A stretch of 64,000 nucleotides of DNA from contig NZ_AWFX01000009.1 of assembly GCF_000463115.2 (NCBI RefSeq), positions 1 to 64,000 on the forward strand. The letters are read 5' to 3'. This DNA comes from Franconibacter helveticus LMG 23732 (GTDB taxonomy: Bacteria; Pseudomonadota; Gammaproteobacteria; Enterobacterales; Enterobacteriaceae). The position numbers and the translations under genes are program-made. The notes beneath the pieces were generated by a model that worked only from the letters and a program-made list of their open reading frames with translations, was not told the DNA's origin and ran no database searches. Below, piece by piece: positions 1 through 8,028 of the stretch (its first letter is position 1; every line of letters begins with the position of its first letter).

Positions 1-1
1 A

Positions 2-1213
2 TGTCACCGACAGAATATGAAAACCAGTATTATCAACGGCTCGGAAGTGTCTAGATTATCCGTGGCGATTCAAGGAGATGGGATTGCTGTAGATGCATCT
101 TGGAGCCTAATGACCAGTAATAGCCCACAGTTTATTACAGAACGTTTCCGTATATACTCCTCATCCAATGCTAATTTCTGCTGGGAAGGCGCTGTACGTC
201 TTGTAAACTGTAATGGTGTGAGGATGAGTAAAACCCAGTTACACGGGAATCCTCTTGAATCATCACTTGCTGCAGCTGACCCTTATACAATGAAATACGG
301 TTTGCAGTTTGTGAATCAGACAGATGCTCTCGGTCTAATTAGTTTCTTCATTGATAGTTTAACTGTAATGTGTGCTTCACGCGGAATACAGGTATATGGT
401 TGGCACGAGGGCTTTGAGATAGTTAATAGTGAGCTTGTTCAAGTGAATACTGGTATCGAAGTGTATGGTAATGCCACTCACGCAAATCCAGATTTCTTCT
501 ATCTTAACTCACATATTGAAGCGCGAGAACGCGCTGTTAACCTGTCTAATGTATTTAAACCTAAGTTTATTGGATGTGACTTATTTAAATCTACATTTGG
601 CACCCCAGTATCTGGTGTTGTTGTCGGCCTTAATCAGTGTAATTTCGCTTCGTTCATAGGTACTACATTTAGTTCTAATGATGCTTCAGTTTCAGAGCAA
701 GGTATTATTACCGATGCTAACAGTTACCATGGAAATGTTACAGGGTGCTCTTTTATCGGATTTGACAATACCTCTGACTCAAGTGGTATCAATTTAGCTG
801 GCGGTGAATGGATCATCAGTAGTAATAACTTCTATCTTTGCAATGCTGGAATTAGAATCTATGGCAGCAATAATGAGATTGGAATAAATCATTATAAAGA
901 TTGTACTTCATGGTTATCAGATGCTGGCTTATCTTCTTTAGCACACCTAAGAGAGTATATAAACGATTACACATGGACAGTGACGACCTCCGGTCCTGAC
1001 CAAGCAATTTTAGTGCCTATTCCTTCAGGGATTTTTAAAGGTGTGCCAGAATATGGAGATATTACACCGGTTACCGCGGGGGGGCCGATGATGTGGGTTT
1101 CATATGATAGGGCAGGAAGCACGACCTCCCAGGCAAGATTCCTTGTGAAATCATCAACCAGCATTGCTGCTGGCAACTACATTTTAGGTGTCATATTGAA
1201 ATCTAAGAACTGA
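2..1213 (+). CDS. Phage tailspike, C-terminal part (partial at left edge)
   Basis: The reading frame is open to the first bases of the window (Cys-His-Arg-Gln-Asn precede the first Met at 17), so the gene starts upstream and only its last 400 or so residues are seen. The visible part is rich in short polar turns, Asn and Gly, with repeating beta-rich segments such as NNFYLCNAGIRIYGSNNEIG, the look of a right-handed beta-helix tailspike. Such proteins bind and often cut O-antigen or capsule. Its position next to a gtr operon fits the late end of P22-like phages, where tailspike, gtr genes and attachment site lie together. Base composition is AT-richer than the host genes. The protein class is fairly secure; specificity and enzyme activity are unknown because the N-terminal part is missing. 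Confidence 0.7.
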   Translation, partial: CHRQNMKTSIINGSEVSRLSVAIQGDGIAVDASWSLMTSNSPQFITERFRIYSSSNANFCWEGAVRLVNCNGVRMSKTQLHGNPLESSLAAADPYTMKYGLQFVNQTDALGLISFFIDSLTVMCASRGIQVYGWHEGFEIVNSELVQVNTGIEVYGNATHANPDFFYLNSHIEARERAVNLSNVFKPKFIGCDLFKSTFGTPVSGVVVGLNQCNFASFIGTTFSSNDASVSEQGIITDANSYHGNVTGCSFIGFDNTSDSSGINLAGGEWIISSNNFYLCNAGIRIYGSNNEIGINHYKDCTSWLSDAGLSSLAHLREYINDYTWTVTTSGPDQAILVPIPSGIFKGVPEYGDITPVTAGGPMMWVSYDRAGSTTSQARFLVKSSTSIAAGNYILGVILKSKN

Positions 1214-1217
1214 TGCG

Positions 1218-1240
1218 AAAAAGGCGGGCTATGCCCGCCT
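1218..1240. terminator. Terminator between tailspike and gtr operon
   Basis: An 8-bp perfect stem (1222-1229 with 1233-1240) has an A5 run on its left side, giving a U-run for the leftward gtr transcript. It sits just past both stop codons, so it may end transcription from both sides. Confidence 0.7.
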
Positions 1241-1245
1241 AATGT

Positions 1246-2460
1246 CTATTTACTAGAGCGATATTTAAAAGCAAACATGTACAGAACAGAAGTAGTTGTA
1301 GCTAAATCGAAAACAAACATAGTCCTTGTTCCCGAGCTAAACACAGTTGGAGAAAGACCCATAGCTACCACCGAAAGCGCACCAATAACTAATGCGGTGG
1401 CTGTTAAATAATTATTATCAAAACATTTTGCGGAAATGTATAGAGCCGAAAAGAAAGAAACCAAATCAATAAGAACAAACATGTATGTTTTTACTGAAGT
1501 GAATCTCTCTGGAGAGAAACTTAGCATGTTATTTTCAGCGTATTTGTACAGATAGAGCATGACAGCCACTTGCAATGCTACAAGTCCACAGGCAATTAAA
1601 GTTAAAGCATCCTTTCTGAAGGATATCAATCCAGTTACCAAGCAAGTAACTAAGAAAATTAAATAAGGAGTATTGGTTACATCAGAAAGATGCGTATGCA
1701 GCAGATAAACTCCCAGTGTAGCTTTCTGGAATATATTCAGCGTAAGATAATCTGGGAACGCAAACCAAGCTTCTGTTTGTGCTCTTTCTGTACTTCCAGG
1801 CGATAAGTAACAAACCATGAAGTTTACGATAGTTACAATCAGGCTCATTAAGCAAAGGCTTTTATGGCATTCTTTACTGAAAACAAAGATAACTAAAAGT
1901 GCCAGTATCGTAGCCAGTGCTATCTGTTCACTGTATGCATATATAAATGGAGCTATCAAAGGTACGATCTTGGCGATGCCAATATATCGACCAGACTTTA
2001 AACATATGGCCAATGTAAGCGTGGCGATAGCGGCAGGTAGCAAGTAGTTGTAGAAACCAGTTACCCAAAGCACAGCATCATCGATCACTGATGATTTCAT
2101 CAATGTAAAAAGAAGCACAGCAAGTATAAGGGCAAAGCCAACATTTACCTTTTCACATGTAATAACAACCATCGAATAGCAAGTAACAAATACACATGCA
2201 GGAATAGCAATAATCCAAAAGTAACTGAGTTTTATAGTATGCAGCAGTGCGAACTCAACGCCTAAGCGCCCCGACCAAGTCAAGTATCTAGCCTTTAAAA
2301 TCCCCCAAACATCATTTGAAGATAATAAATTGATAAAATACTGATCATCACCGTCAGGCCTAATAGTTACATTTCTGGTGAAATGCATGATGGCGAGCGC
2401 TGCCACGATGAACAGTATATAATTTATTTTATTTACATTCGTATGTTGCATAGCTCTCAT
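1246..2460 (-). CDS. Polytopic serotype-specific glycosyltransferase of gtr operon (GtrC position)
   Basis: This 404-residue protein has about ten hydrophobic segments and an acidic loop after the first segment (RPDGDDQYF, about residues 33-41). That is the layout of GT-C transferases and of the variable third gene of phage gtr operons, which moves glucose or another sugar from a bactoprenol carrier to O-antigen in the periplasm. It resembles the DUF6056-type phage Gtr proteins. It is last in the operon gtrA-gtrB-orf147-this gene and its start overlaps the end of orf147 by 32 bases, suggesting translational coupling; a second Met three codons on is also possible. The sugar and linkage cannot be read from sequence. 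Confidence 0.7.
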   Translation of the reverse strand: MRAMQHTNVNKINYILFIVAALAIMHFTRNVTIRPDGDDQYFINLLSSNDVWGILKARYLTWSGRLGVEFALLHTIKLSYFWIIAIPACVFVTCYSMVVITCEKVNVGFALILAVLLFTLMKSSVIDDAVLWVTGFYNYLLPAAIATLTLAICLKSGRYIGIAKIVPLIAPFIYAYSEQIALATILALLVIFVFSKECHKSLCLMSLIVTIVNFMVCYLSPGSTERAQTEAWFAFPDYLTLNIFQKATLGVYLLHTHLSDVTNTPYLIFLVTCLVTGLISFRKDALTLIACGLVALQVAVMLYLYKYAENNMLSFSPERFTSVKTYMFVLIDLVSFFSALYISAKCFDNNYLTATALVIGALSVVAMGLSPTVFSSGTRTMFVFDLATTTSVLYMFAFKYRSSK

Positions 2461-2872
2461 TACCCTGTAAGTCGATAGCTTCGATCATGAATTTCCCTGA
2501 GAAGTTGTCATTGCCAATGATTCTCTTGGCAGCAAAGAATCCAGGCAACTCATACTGTGATAAGCCAAGAGATTCATTAACTCCGGGGACATGGAATGAC
2601 GTTTTATTTAACTTCCGAAAACCACCATCATTATCTTCAGCATAAATATTTATTTTAACCCTACCTAAATTTGGAAGGTATGCCCACCCTTTAAGTGATA
2701 CATAATCTTTTGATACGTCACACCCTTCTACCGCCCAGCGTAAAGAAGTAGCATGTTTTCCTTGTGTATCAATCACTCTTGATTTGCTCATATTCCATGA
2801 AGCAAACATTACCGCAGCAATTAATATGCTCGCAATTAGCGAGAGCACATAAATTATTCTATCCTTGCTCAT
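2429..2872 (-). CDS. Small membrane-anchored protein inside gtr operon, unknown function
   Basis: I do not recognise this 147-residue protein. It has one N-terminal hydrophobic segment (about residues 8-25) followed by a soluble domain of about 120 residues with two cysteines (near residue 51 and at CK-end), probably periplasmic. The stop of gtrB and its ATG share one base (TAATG), and its 3' end overlaps the next gene, so it is tightly built into the operon. Most described gtr operons have only three genes, so this is an additional component. It may assist the transferase or fix its specificity; that is inference. Confidence 0.7.
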   Translation of the reverse strand: MSKDRIIYVLSLIASILIAAVMFASWNMSKSRVIDTQGKHATSLRWAVEGCDVSKDYVSLKGWAYLPNLGRVKINIYAEDNDGGFRKLNKTSFHVPGVNESLGLSQYELPGFFAAKRIIGNDNFSGKFMIEAIDLQGNESYATYECK

Positions 2873-3792
2873 TATTTTTTATCTCTCTTAATTATGTATT
2901 TAGGTCGTTTTTTAGTCTCGATATAGATGCGTCCTATATACTCCCCAAGAACACCAATTCCAATTAGCTGAATGCCACCAAGGAAAAGCACTGAAACAAT
3001 AAGGGAGGGGTAACCACGAACAGGGTTTCCAAACGCCAAAGTATCAACGATCATCCACGCGCCATACAGAAATGCCATGCTGGCCACAAACAGGCCGATA
3101 TATGTCCATATTCTAAGTGGGAATGTTGAAAAACTTGTTATGCCCTCAAGAGCAAGGTTCCATAATTTCCAGCCATTAAACTTTGTCGTCCCTGCAACCC
3201 TTTCAGCCCTGATATACTCTACGACCTCAACGCTTCCGCCAACCCAACTAAGAACGCCCTTCATAAAGAGATTTCTCTCAGGCATAAGCTTGATGTTTTC
3301 AACAACATCGCGCGACATTAGACGAAAATCACCAACGTTTTCTTCGATCTTTGGATTGCTTATCTTATTGTGGAGCTTATAAAACCACTCAGCGGTTTTG
3401 CGTTTGAGGCGGCCATCTGTAGTACGGTCAGAGCGCTTTGCCAGAACCATATCTGCACCTGCCTGCCATTTCTCAATAAGATGAGGAATAACCTCTATTG
3501 GGTCTTGCAGGTCGACATCAATGGGTATAACTGCTTCACCAGTAGCGTGGTCAAGACCTGCAAACAAGGCAGGCTCTTTTCCAAAATTGCGCGTGAATGA
3601 CAGTGGCACCACAAGCGGATCGGCAACAGCCAGCGTATTTATGATTGATTCTGTCGCATCTTTACTGCCGTCATTAATGAAGACTATCTCCACTTCATGT
3701 TGCTTTATCCCTTCAAATTCGCGCACGGTTTTATAGAAGATAGGAATGGCATCCTCTTCATTAAATACCGGAACCACCAAAGAAATTTTCAT
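2872..3792 (-). CDS. gtrB: Bactoprenol glucosyl transferase GtrB
   Basis: GtrB loads a glucosyl unit from UDP-glucose onto undecaprenyl phosphate on the cytoplasmic face. The 306 residues show a GT2 domain starting [12 protein letters not shown], a metal-binding acidic motif (PIDVDLQDP, about residues 90-98), the FTRNFGKE motif, and two C-terminal transmembrane helices (about 230-295) typical of GtrB/DPM1-like enzymes. It overlaps gtrA by four bases (ATGA) and the next gene by one. Length is normal for the family, about 305-310. Identification is secure. Confidence 0.93.
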   Translation of the reverse strand: MKISLVVPVFNEEDAIPIFYKTVREFEGIKQHEVEIVFINDGSKDATESIINTLAVADPLVVPLSFTRNFGKEPALFAGLDHATGEAVIPIDVDLQDPIEVIPHLIEKWQAGADMVLAKRSDRTTDGRLKRKTAEWFYKLHNKISNPKIEENVGDFRLMSRDVVENIKLMPERNLFMKGVLSWVGGSVEVVEYIRAERVAGTTKFNGWKLWNLALEGITSFSTFPLRIWTYIGLFVASMAFLYGAWMIVDTLAFGNPVRGYPSLIVSVLFLGGIQLIGIGVLGEYIGRIYIETKKRPKYIIKRDKK

Positions 3793-4151
3793 TTCGCATC
3801 CCTAAAGACAATGAACTTTGAATAAATGAAACCGCAAACCAGACTGATTGCGGAAAATGCGATTAACGTGACGAACGGAGCCATACCAGATTTATCGGCA
3901 GCCCAACCAACAGCCGCACTAAGCGTTCCCATGAATCCGACATACAGCATGTAACGCATGGTTGTCGTTGATGATTTGAATGTAAATCTGGCATTAGCAA
4001 AGAAGCTAAATGACACAGCTATGACGAACCCTGCGAAGTTCCCAAGGGCTTGCCCTGTGTGGAAAGCATAGATGCATACAGCGAATGCAACCCAGTGAAT
4101 GAGTGTATTGATCACACCTATCGATGTGTACTTTGCGAATAACTTTAACAT
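3789..4151 (-). CDS. gtrA: GtrA family bactoprenol-linked glucose flippase
   Basis: The protein has four transmembrane segments in 120 residues, starts [20 protein letters not shown], and contains the NFxGFxxAxxxxFxxNxxFTF pattern of GtrA. It is thought to flip the lipid-linked sugar to the periplasm. The frame extends upstream to 4217, but the Met at 4151 gives the usual family length and the usual N-terminus, so I chose it. It is the first gene of the leftward gtr operon. Upstream lies an inverted repeat with two GATC sites that may control switching. Confidence 0.9.
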   Translation of the reverse strand: MLKLFAKYTSIGVINTLIHWVAFAVCIYAFHTGQALGNFAGFVIAVSFSFFANARFTFKSSTTTMRYMLYVGFMGTLSAAVGWAADKSGMAPFVTLIAFSAISLVCGFIYSKFIVFRDAK

Positions 4152-4201
4152 TATATAAATCAGTGAATTCTGAAAGGTATGAAGTGTAACACTGCAAAGA
4201 C

Positions 4202-4226
4202 TATTGATCGATAGCACCGATCAATA
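4202..4226. promoter_or_regulatory. Inverted repeat with two Dam GATC sites upstream of gtrA
   Basis: A perfect 9-bp inverted repeat (4202-4210 and 4218-4226, 7-bp spacer) carries one GATC in each arm (4206-4209 and 4219-4222), with CTAT at 4201 and ATAG at 4211. Salmonella and P22 gtr operons are known to phase-vary through Dam methylation and OxyR at paired GATC sites. The spacing does not match the OxyR consensus exactly, so that mode of control is inference. Confidence 0.5.
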
Positions 4227-4229
4227 CTA

Positions 4230-4245
4230 CTGTGTATATATACAG
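4230..4245. promoter_or_regulatory. LexA box (SOS operator)
   Basis: The 16 bases are CTGT-N8-ACAG with an alternating TA core, a perfect match to the LexA operator consensus. It lies 19 bases before the start of the UmuD'-like gene and just upstream of gtrA, so it should place the UmuD'-like gene under SOS control and might also affect gtrA. Confidence 0.88.
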
Positions 4246-4264
4246 AAACTATCGGAAGTGCATC

Positions 4265-4645
4265 ATGGGATTCCCGAGCCCTGCTGCTGATTACGTTGAA
4301 TCGCGCCTGTCACTTGATGAGGCGCTTATCCAGAAACCAGCCGCTACGTACTACATGCGGGCGGGTGAGACTATCTACCGCTGCGGCATCATAAAGGATG
4401 CGCTGCTGGTCATCGATATGAGCGTTACCCCATGTGATGGCGCAATCGTTGTATGCGCTTATGAAGGTGAGTTAGTGCTTCGTCGGCTTAAGTTAATATC
4501 ACGTCGCTGCTTGCAGGATATCGACCACCCAAACTTAACATGGCCGCTGCCCGATGCAGAGGATGAGGTGAGGGTTGTTTATGGCGTGGTGACGTATGTC
4601 ATTAACGATGCCCGGGGAGGGGAATTTGATGACACTCCGTTTTGA
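4265..4645 (+). CDS. UmuD'-like protein lacking the Ser/Lys catalytic dyad
   Basis: The 126 residues align along their length with E. coli UmuD from Gly25 on. The product begins M-GFPSPAADYVE, so it starts at the residue exposed when UmuD cleaves itself between Cys24 and Gly25. Start at 4265 is supported by GGAAG six bases upstream; an apparent GTG start at 4232 lies inside the LexA box. Aligning with one gap, catalytic Ser60 becomes Thr (residue 36) and Lys97 becomes Arg (residue 73), so self-cleavage is not expected. P1 HumD is a known naturally short UmuD' homologue. No umuC follows. A likely role is to bind host UmuC or compete with host UmuD/UmuD'; this is inference. The C-terminus runs about ten residues past UmuD. 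Confidence 0.85.
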   Translation: MGFPSPAADYVESRLSLDEALIQKPAATYYMRAGETIYRCGIIKDALLVIDMSVTPCDGAIVVCAYEGELVLRRLKLISRRCLQDIDHPNLTWPLPDAEDEVRVVYGVVTYVINDARGGEFDDTPF

Positions 4646-5031
4646 TGGGGCATGTATGGGGCAAAAAATTAGCGCAAAACAACTCAAACCCTCTAAAGGT
4701 GTTGATTCGTCTTGCGCTAATGCATTGCTTTATGACTGCTTTCTTATCACATCAACTCACATTGAAAATAAACTCCCGCCTGTTTTGAATAAACCCGACT
4801 GGGCGAAATAAGCTGTTTGCGCCTGCGCTTTCACGCCTGAGAGCGCGGGAAGTACCATTCCTCTGATAAGCCCTCATCCAAACGCCCGATATCCCCGTTT
4901 TCACAGTTTCGCTATTAAAAGAGACAGGCCAGACGGCCTTTTTTTACGCCATCGCTACCTGCCTGGTAGTGGTTTTGTCTCGTCTGAAATGACGCCAGGG
5001 CGTCGTTCGGACCAACGCGAGTGATATCAAA
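4646..5031. other. Prophage/host edge region, no firm gene
   Basis: This 386-base stretch lies between the AT-rich phage genes and GC-rich host-like sequence. It has a perfect 10-bp inverted repeat (4668-4677 and 4712-4721) that could be an integrase arm site or att-related. An open frame 4629-4811 (60 residues, preceded by a purine-rich stretch near 4614-4622) could be a small gene, but I do not recognise the product. I could not identify an attachment core or a tRNA fragment. Confidence 0.4.
4926..4946 (+). terminator. Rho-independent terminator
   Basis: A 5-bp GC stem (AGGCC 4926-4930 with GGCCT 4935-4939) and a run of seven T follow. It would stop rightward transcription from the prophage before the integrase-like gene. 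Confidence 0.7.
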
Positions 5032-5559
5032 ATGGCTAAAGCCGAAGCGCTGACTCCGCTTGAGTTCTGGAAGATCCACGAAGCGCTGCTCAGTCACAAC
5101 ACTACCTATTCCGACCTCTGGTATTTTCTCTACCATGCGCCGCTTAAGATTGGCGATGTGCTGACGCTCACCTATGCCGACATTGAAAATGGCCGCATTC
5201 GGGCCGATGCGAAACGCGGCACCCGTGCGCTGGCCTTAAATGAAGCGGCGTTAAGCGTTATCACCAAGCGGCGAAAACGCTATCCGCAAGATGTTTATCT
5301 CTTCCAGAGCCACTCTAACCGGGTGAAAGCGCAGCCGAAGGCGATAACCATCATCGCGTTCAACGCCGCCTTGCGCCAGGCGGCAGCGAAAGTGACGACG
5401 AAAAACGTCAGCAGCCAGAGCGCGCGTAAAACGCGGGCCATGCAGTTGCTGAATCAGGGGGCGGATCTGGAGTTTATTAGCGTGATGCTTAACCATCATG
5501 ATGCCGCTTATACCCGGGCGTGGCTGGGGGGCGACGAGGAAAAGATTAAGGCGGCGTGA
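5032..5559 (+). CDS. Degenerate tyrosine recombinase-like protein
   Basis: The 175 residues correspond to the catalytic domain of lambda-type integrases without the N-terminal DNA-binding domains. Matching the fold, the first catalytic Arg is Lys39 (APLKIGD), the beta-hairpin Lys is present near residue 61, the second Arg is present (Arg132 in SARKTR), the following His position is Lys, His155 is present (LNHH), and the tyrosine nucleophile position is Trp164. With the nucleophile absent it should not recombine DNA, so it is either a relic integrase or a DNA-binding protein derived from one. GC content is host-like. The start codon is not strongly supported by a ribosome site. Confidence 0.65.
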   Translation: MAKAEALTPLEFWKIHEALLSHNTTYSDLWYFLYHAPLKIGDVLTLTYADIENGRIRADAKRGTRALALNEAALSVITKRRKRYPQDVYLFQSHSNRVKAQPKAITIIAFNAALRQAAAKVTTKNVSSQSARKTRAMQLLNQGADLEFISVMLNHHDAAYTRAWLGGDEEKIKAA

Positions 5560-5566
5560 GGTGAAA

Positions 5567-5589
5567 AAAAGGCCGCCGGAGCGACCTTT
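5567..5589. terminator. Bidirectional terminator
   Basis: A GC-rich stem (AAGGCCGCC against GCGACCTT with a G-T pair) is flanked by A7 on the left and pyrimidine-rich sequence on the right. It follows the stop codons of the rightward integrase-like gene and the leftward mini-gene. Confidence 0.65.
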
Positions 5590-5592
5590 CTC

Positions 5593-5682
5593 TTATTTTT
5601 TGGTGGGGGTAGGTTGTTTATCCCCGGATTCCGGTGCGTCGTTTGGGTTATCTTTTTCGACTTTAAGTTCGTAAGCTTGCAT
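5593..5682 (-). CDS. 29-residue hydrophilic mini-protein
   Basis: A very strong ribosome site (AGGAGGACAG) lies directly before an ATG at 5682. The frame encodes 29 residues beginning MQAYELKVEKDNPNDAPE and ending in a Pro/Lys-rich tail, followed at once by a terminator. The peptide is charged, with no hydrophobic stretch, so it should be cytosolic. I do not recognise it. The combination of ribosome site, compact frame and terminator argues for a real small gene. Confidence 0.6.
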   Translation of the reverse strand: MQAYELKVEKDNPNDAPESGDKQPTPTKK

Positions 5683-5766
5683 CTGTCCTCCTGTCATTAT
5701 CAAGGTTCACTAAAGTGTAGGACGGCTTAGCCGCTGTAAGCCAGGCGGCAACGGGCACTCCAGGAA

Positions 5767-6378
5767 TCATCCGGCTTTATCATGCCCCGAACGCAGGCTT
5801 AACCCCACGTCGCCGCCAGGGTGTACCGCCAGTAGCGTCGCCTTGTCATAGCCGCTCTGCGCCATCAAACAGGCGCAGGCGGCGTCAAAGATCGCCAGCA
5901 CCAGTACAATCGAGGTGGTGGCCAGCATGTTCAACGGGTCGATTTCACGCTGAATGCCGGTGGTGATGACCAGCTCCGACGCCCTTGCGATGGCGGAATC
6001 GGGGTTTTCCGTCACGCTGATAAGGGCGACCCGTTTTGCCGCAAGCGTTGGCAGCAGGCGGGTCAGCTCGTCGGAATTGCCGCCGCGGGAGATAAGAATA
6101 AGTAAATCGTCCTCGCGCAAAAACCCCAGGTCGCCATGCGCCGCATCAGTGGGGTTAAGATAGATAGCCGGTCGCTCCACGCAGGCGAGCATATGGGCGA
6201 TTTTGCGCGCGGCGATGCCGGAGGTGCCAACGCCGGTTACCACGATTTTTCCCCGGCAGCCGGCGAGCTTTGCCAGCAGCGCCGTCCAGCGCGCCTCATC
6301 GAGACGAGAGGAAAGCTGCGCCAGCTCTTCGCTGTAAGTCCGCCAGGCGGCGCGCGCCTGGTCCCAGCTTTCGCTCAT
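5767..6378 (-). CDS. SIS-domain phosphosugar isomerase
   Basis: The 203-residue protein is a single SIS domain of the KpsF/GutQ/6-phospho-3-hexuloisomerase type: GVGTSGIAARKIAHML near residues 49-64, HGDLGFL, and ISRGGNSDEL near 95-104. These enzymes isomerise ketose and aldose phosphates. It lacks the CBS pair of arabinose-5-phosphate isomerases. It overlaps the kinase gene by four bases (ATGA) and is last in the operon, so it probably acts on the product of that kinase. If the kinase makes D-ribulose 5-phosphate, arabinose-5-phosphate formation is one possibility; this is inference. Confidence 0.8.
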   Translation of the reverse strand: MSESWDQARAAWRTYSEELAQLSSRLDEARWTALLAKLAGCRGKIVVTGVGTSGIAARKIAHMLACVERPAIYLNPTDAAHGDLGFLREDDLLILISRGGNSDELTRLLPTLAAKRVALISVTENPDSAIARASELVITTGIQREIDPLNMLATTSIVLVLAIFDAACACLMAQSGYDKATLLAVHPGGDVGLSLRSGHDKAG

Positions 6379-8015
6379 GCTTCCTCCTGCATTAGCTGGC
6401 GGTATTTCATGTGGTCCAGATACATTTCGTGGAACACCTGATATTTGCGGTCGTAATACTGCTTAATGCGGTTGGTCTGCGGCGTGACGGTTTTACCGAT
6501 GCGACTCATGGCAGCCATCGCTTCCGGAAGGGTTTCAAACACGCCCGCCGCCACGGTGCCCATCATCGCGCTGCCAAGCAGCATCGCTTCGCTCTCTTCC
6601 GGCAGCAGCATGGCGCATCCCGTGGCGTTCGCATGCTCCTGAACGAATATCGGGTTTTTGGTGCCGCCGCCGCTCGCCATGATGGTGTCGATGCAATAAC
6701 CGCTCTGGTTCATGGTTTCGATGATGTGACGGGTGCCAAGGGCGATAGCCTGGATCGTGGCGAGATAGTAAAGCGCCATATCTTCCGGCGTGCGCGATAA
6801 CTTCAGGCCGGTCATCGCCCCGGTCAGCGTCGGGTTGGCGCGTGGCGAACGGTTGCCGTGGAAGTAGGGGAGAATATGAATGTCCCGCGTGAGGAAGGCG
6901 ATATTCTCCGGCTCCCCCGCCATACGGCGCAGCAGGCCGTTCAGCACTTCGTAAATCGTCTGTCCCTGACGCTGCCCCTGCGCCCGCAGTTCCGCATAAC
7001 AAGGGTGAGACTGAATCACATGATCGATAAGCGCGCCGGTGGCGGACTGGCCGCCTTCATTAAGCCAGCTATTGGGCAGAATGGCGGAGTAATAGGGCCC
7101 CCAGATGCCGCTGATAAAGCGCGGCGTGGCGGACATCGCCATATGGCCGGTCGAGGTGCCGCCAATCAGCGCGATACGGCGGTCGAAATCCGCCACTTCG
7201 CCGGAAACGCCGCAGGCGCCAAGCGTGCCGAGCGTGCCGGCGTGGGCATCGATAATCGAGACGCTGACCGCCGTGCCGGGAATCAACCCCATTTCGCTTG
7301 CAGCGCGCTGCGTCAGGCCGTAGCCCAGCGCTTCGCCCATGGTTTTCACCTCGCGACCGATTTTCTGCGCGTCATGCTCCAGTAAATCCTCAAGGCCAAT
7401 CTCGCGAAAATAGCTGCTGTCCCAGCGGTCTTCATGGCCCATATAGGTCCATTTACAGACGGTGGAGCACAGCGAGCGCGTATCGTCTTTGGTCGCCCGC
7501 CAGGTGAGAAAATCGGGCAGATCAAAAAAGTAACCGGCGTTAGCCCAGGTGGTGGGCATGTGCTGCTTGAGCCAGAGCAGCTTCGGTGTCTGCATTTCCG
7601 GCGAGATAACGCCGCCCACGTAGTCCAGCACCCGGTGGCGGGTCGCGTTGATCCGCTCCGCCTGCGAAATCGCCCGGTGATCCATCCACACGATGATATT
7701 CTGCTCGGTGCGCCCGGAAGGGCTGATGGTCAGCGGGTTGCCTTCTTTATCAAGCACCACCAGCGAGCAGGTGGCGTCAAAGCCTAACCCTTTTACCTGG
7801 ATCGGGTTGATGTCCGCCTGGTTTACCGCATCGCGCACGGCATTGCACACCGCCTGCCAGATATTGTCGGAAGACTGTTCGACAAAATCCGCTTTCGGCC
7901 GGTAAATTTCAATCTCCCGCGAGGCCTGACCCACCATCCTGCCCGTCAGGTCAAACACCCCGGCGCGAGCGCTGCCGGTGCCTACATCCACGCCAATAAA
8001 ATAACTCGCCATCAT
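6375..8015 (-). CDS. FGGY-family pentulose kinase (ribulokinase-like)
   Basis: The 546 residues show the FGGY kinase layout: N-terminal GVDVGTGSARAGVFD phosphate loop, GFDATCSLVV, the IVWMDHRA motif near residue 110, ISPEMQTPKLLWLK, and the C-terminal ATP-binding ASGGGTKNPIF near 440-450. The MDHRA and ISPEMQ motifs are those of the D-ribulokinase (FGGY/YDR109C) branch rather than of xylulokinase or glycerol kinase, so D-ribulose or a similar ketose is the likely substrate. It is cotranscribed with an ABC importer that could bring in the unphosphorylated sugar. Start at Met1 or Met2 is undecided. Confidence 0.85.
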   Translation of the reverse strand: MMASYFIGVDVGTGSARAGVFDLTGRMVGQASREIEIYRPKADFVEQSSDNIWQAVCNAVRDAVNQADINPIQVKGLGFDATCSLVVLDKEGNPLTISPSGRTEQNIIVWMDHRAISQAERINATRHRVLDYVGGVISPEMQTPKLLWLKQHMPTTWANAGYFFDLPDFLTWRATKDDTRSLCSTVCKWTYMGHEDRWDSSYFREIGLEDLLEHDAQKIGREVKTMGEALGYGLTQRAASEMGLIPGTAVSVSIIDAHAGTLGTLGACGVSGEVADFDRRIALIGGTSTGHMAMSATPRFISGIWGPYYSAILPNSWLNEGGQSATGALIDHVIQSHPCYAELRAQGQRQGQTIYEVLNGLLRRMAGEPENIAFLTRDIHILPYFHGNRSPRANPTLTGAMTGLKLSRTPEDMALYYLATIQAIALGTRHIIETMNQSGYCIDTIMASGGGTKNPIFVQEHANATGCAMLLPEESEAMLLGSAMMGTVAAGVFETLPEAMAAMSRIGKTVTPQTNRIKQYYDRKYQVFHEMYLDHMKYRQLMQEEA

Positions 8016-8028
8016 GATTCTCCCGAAA

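Noticed and set aside
4232..4264. Extended start of the UmuD'-like gene at a GTG
   Set aside because: The GTG is inside the LexA box, and the ATG at 4265 has a ribosome site and begins at the conserved GFPSPAADY segment.
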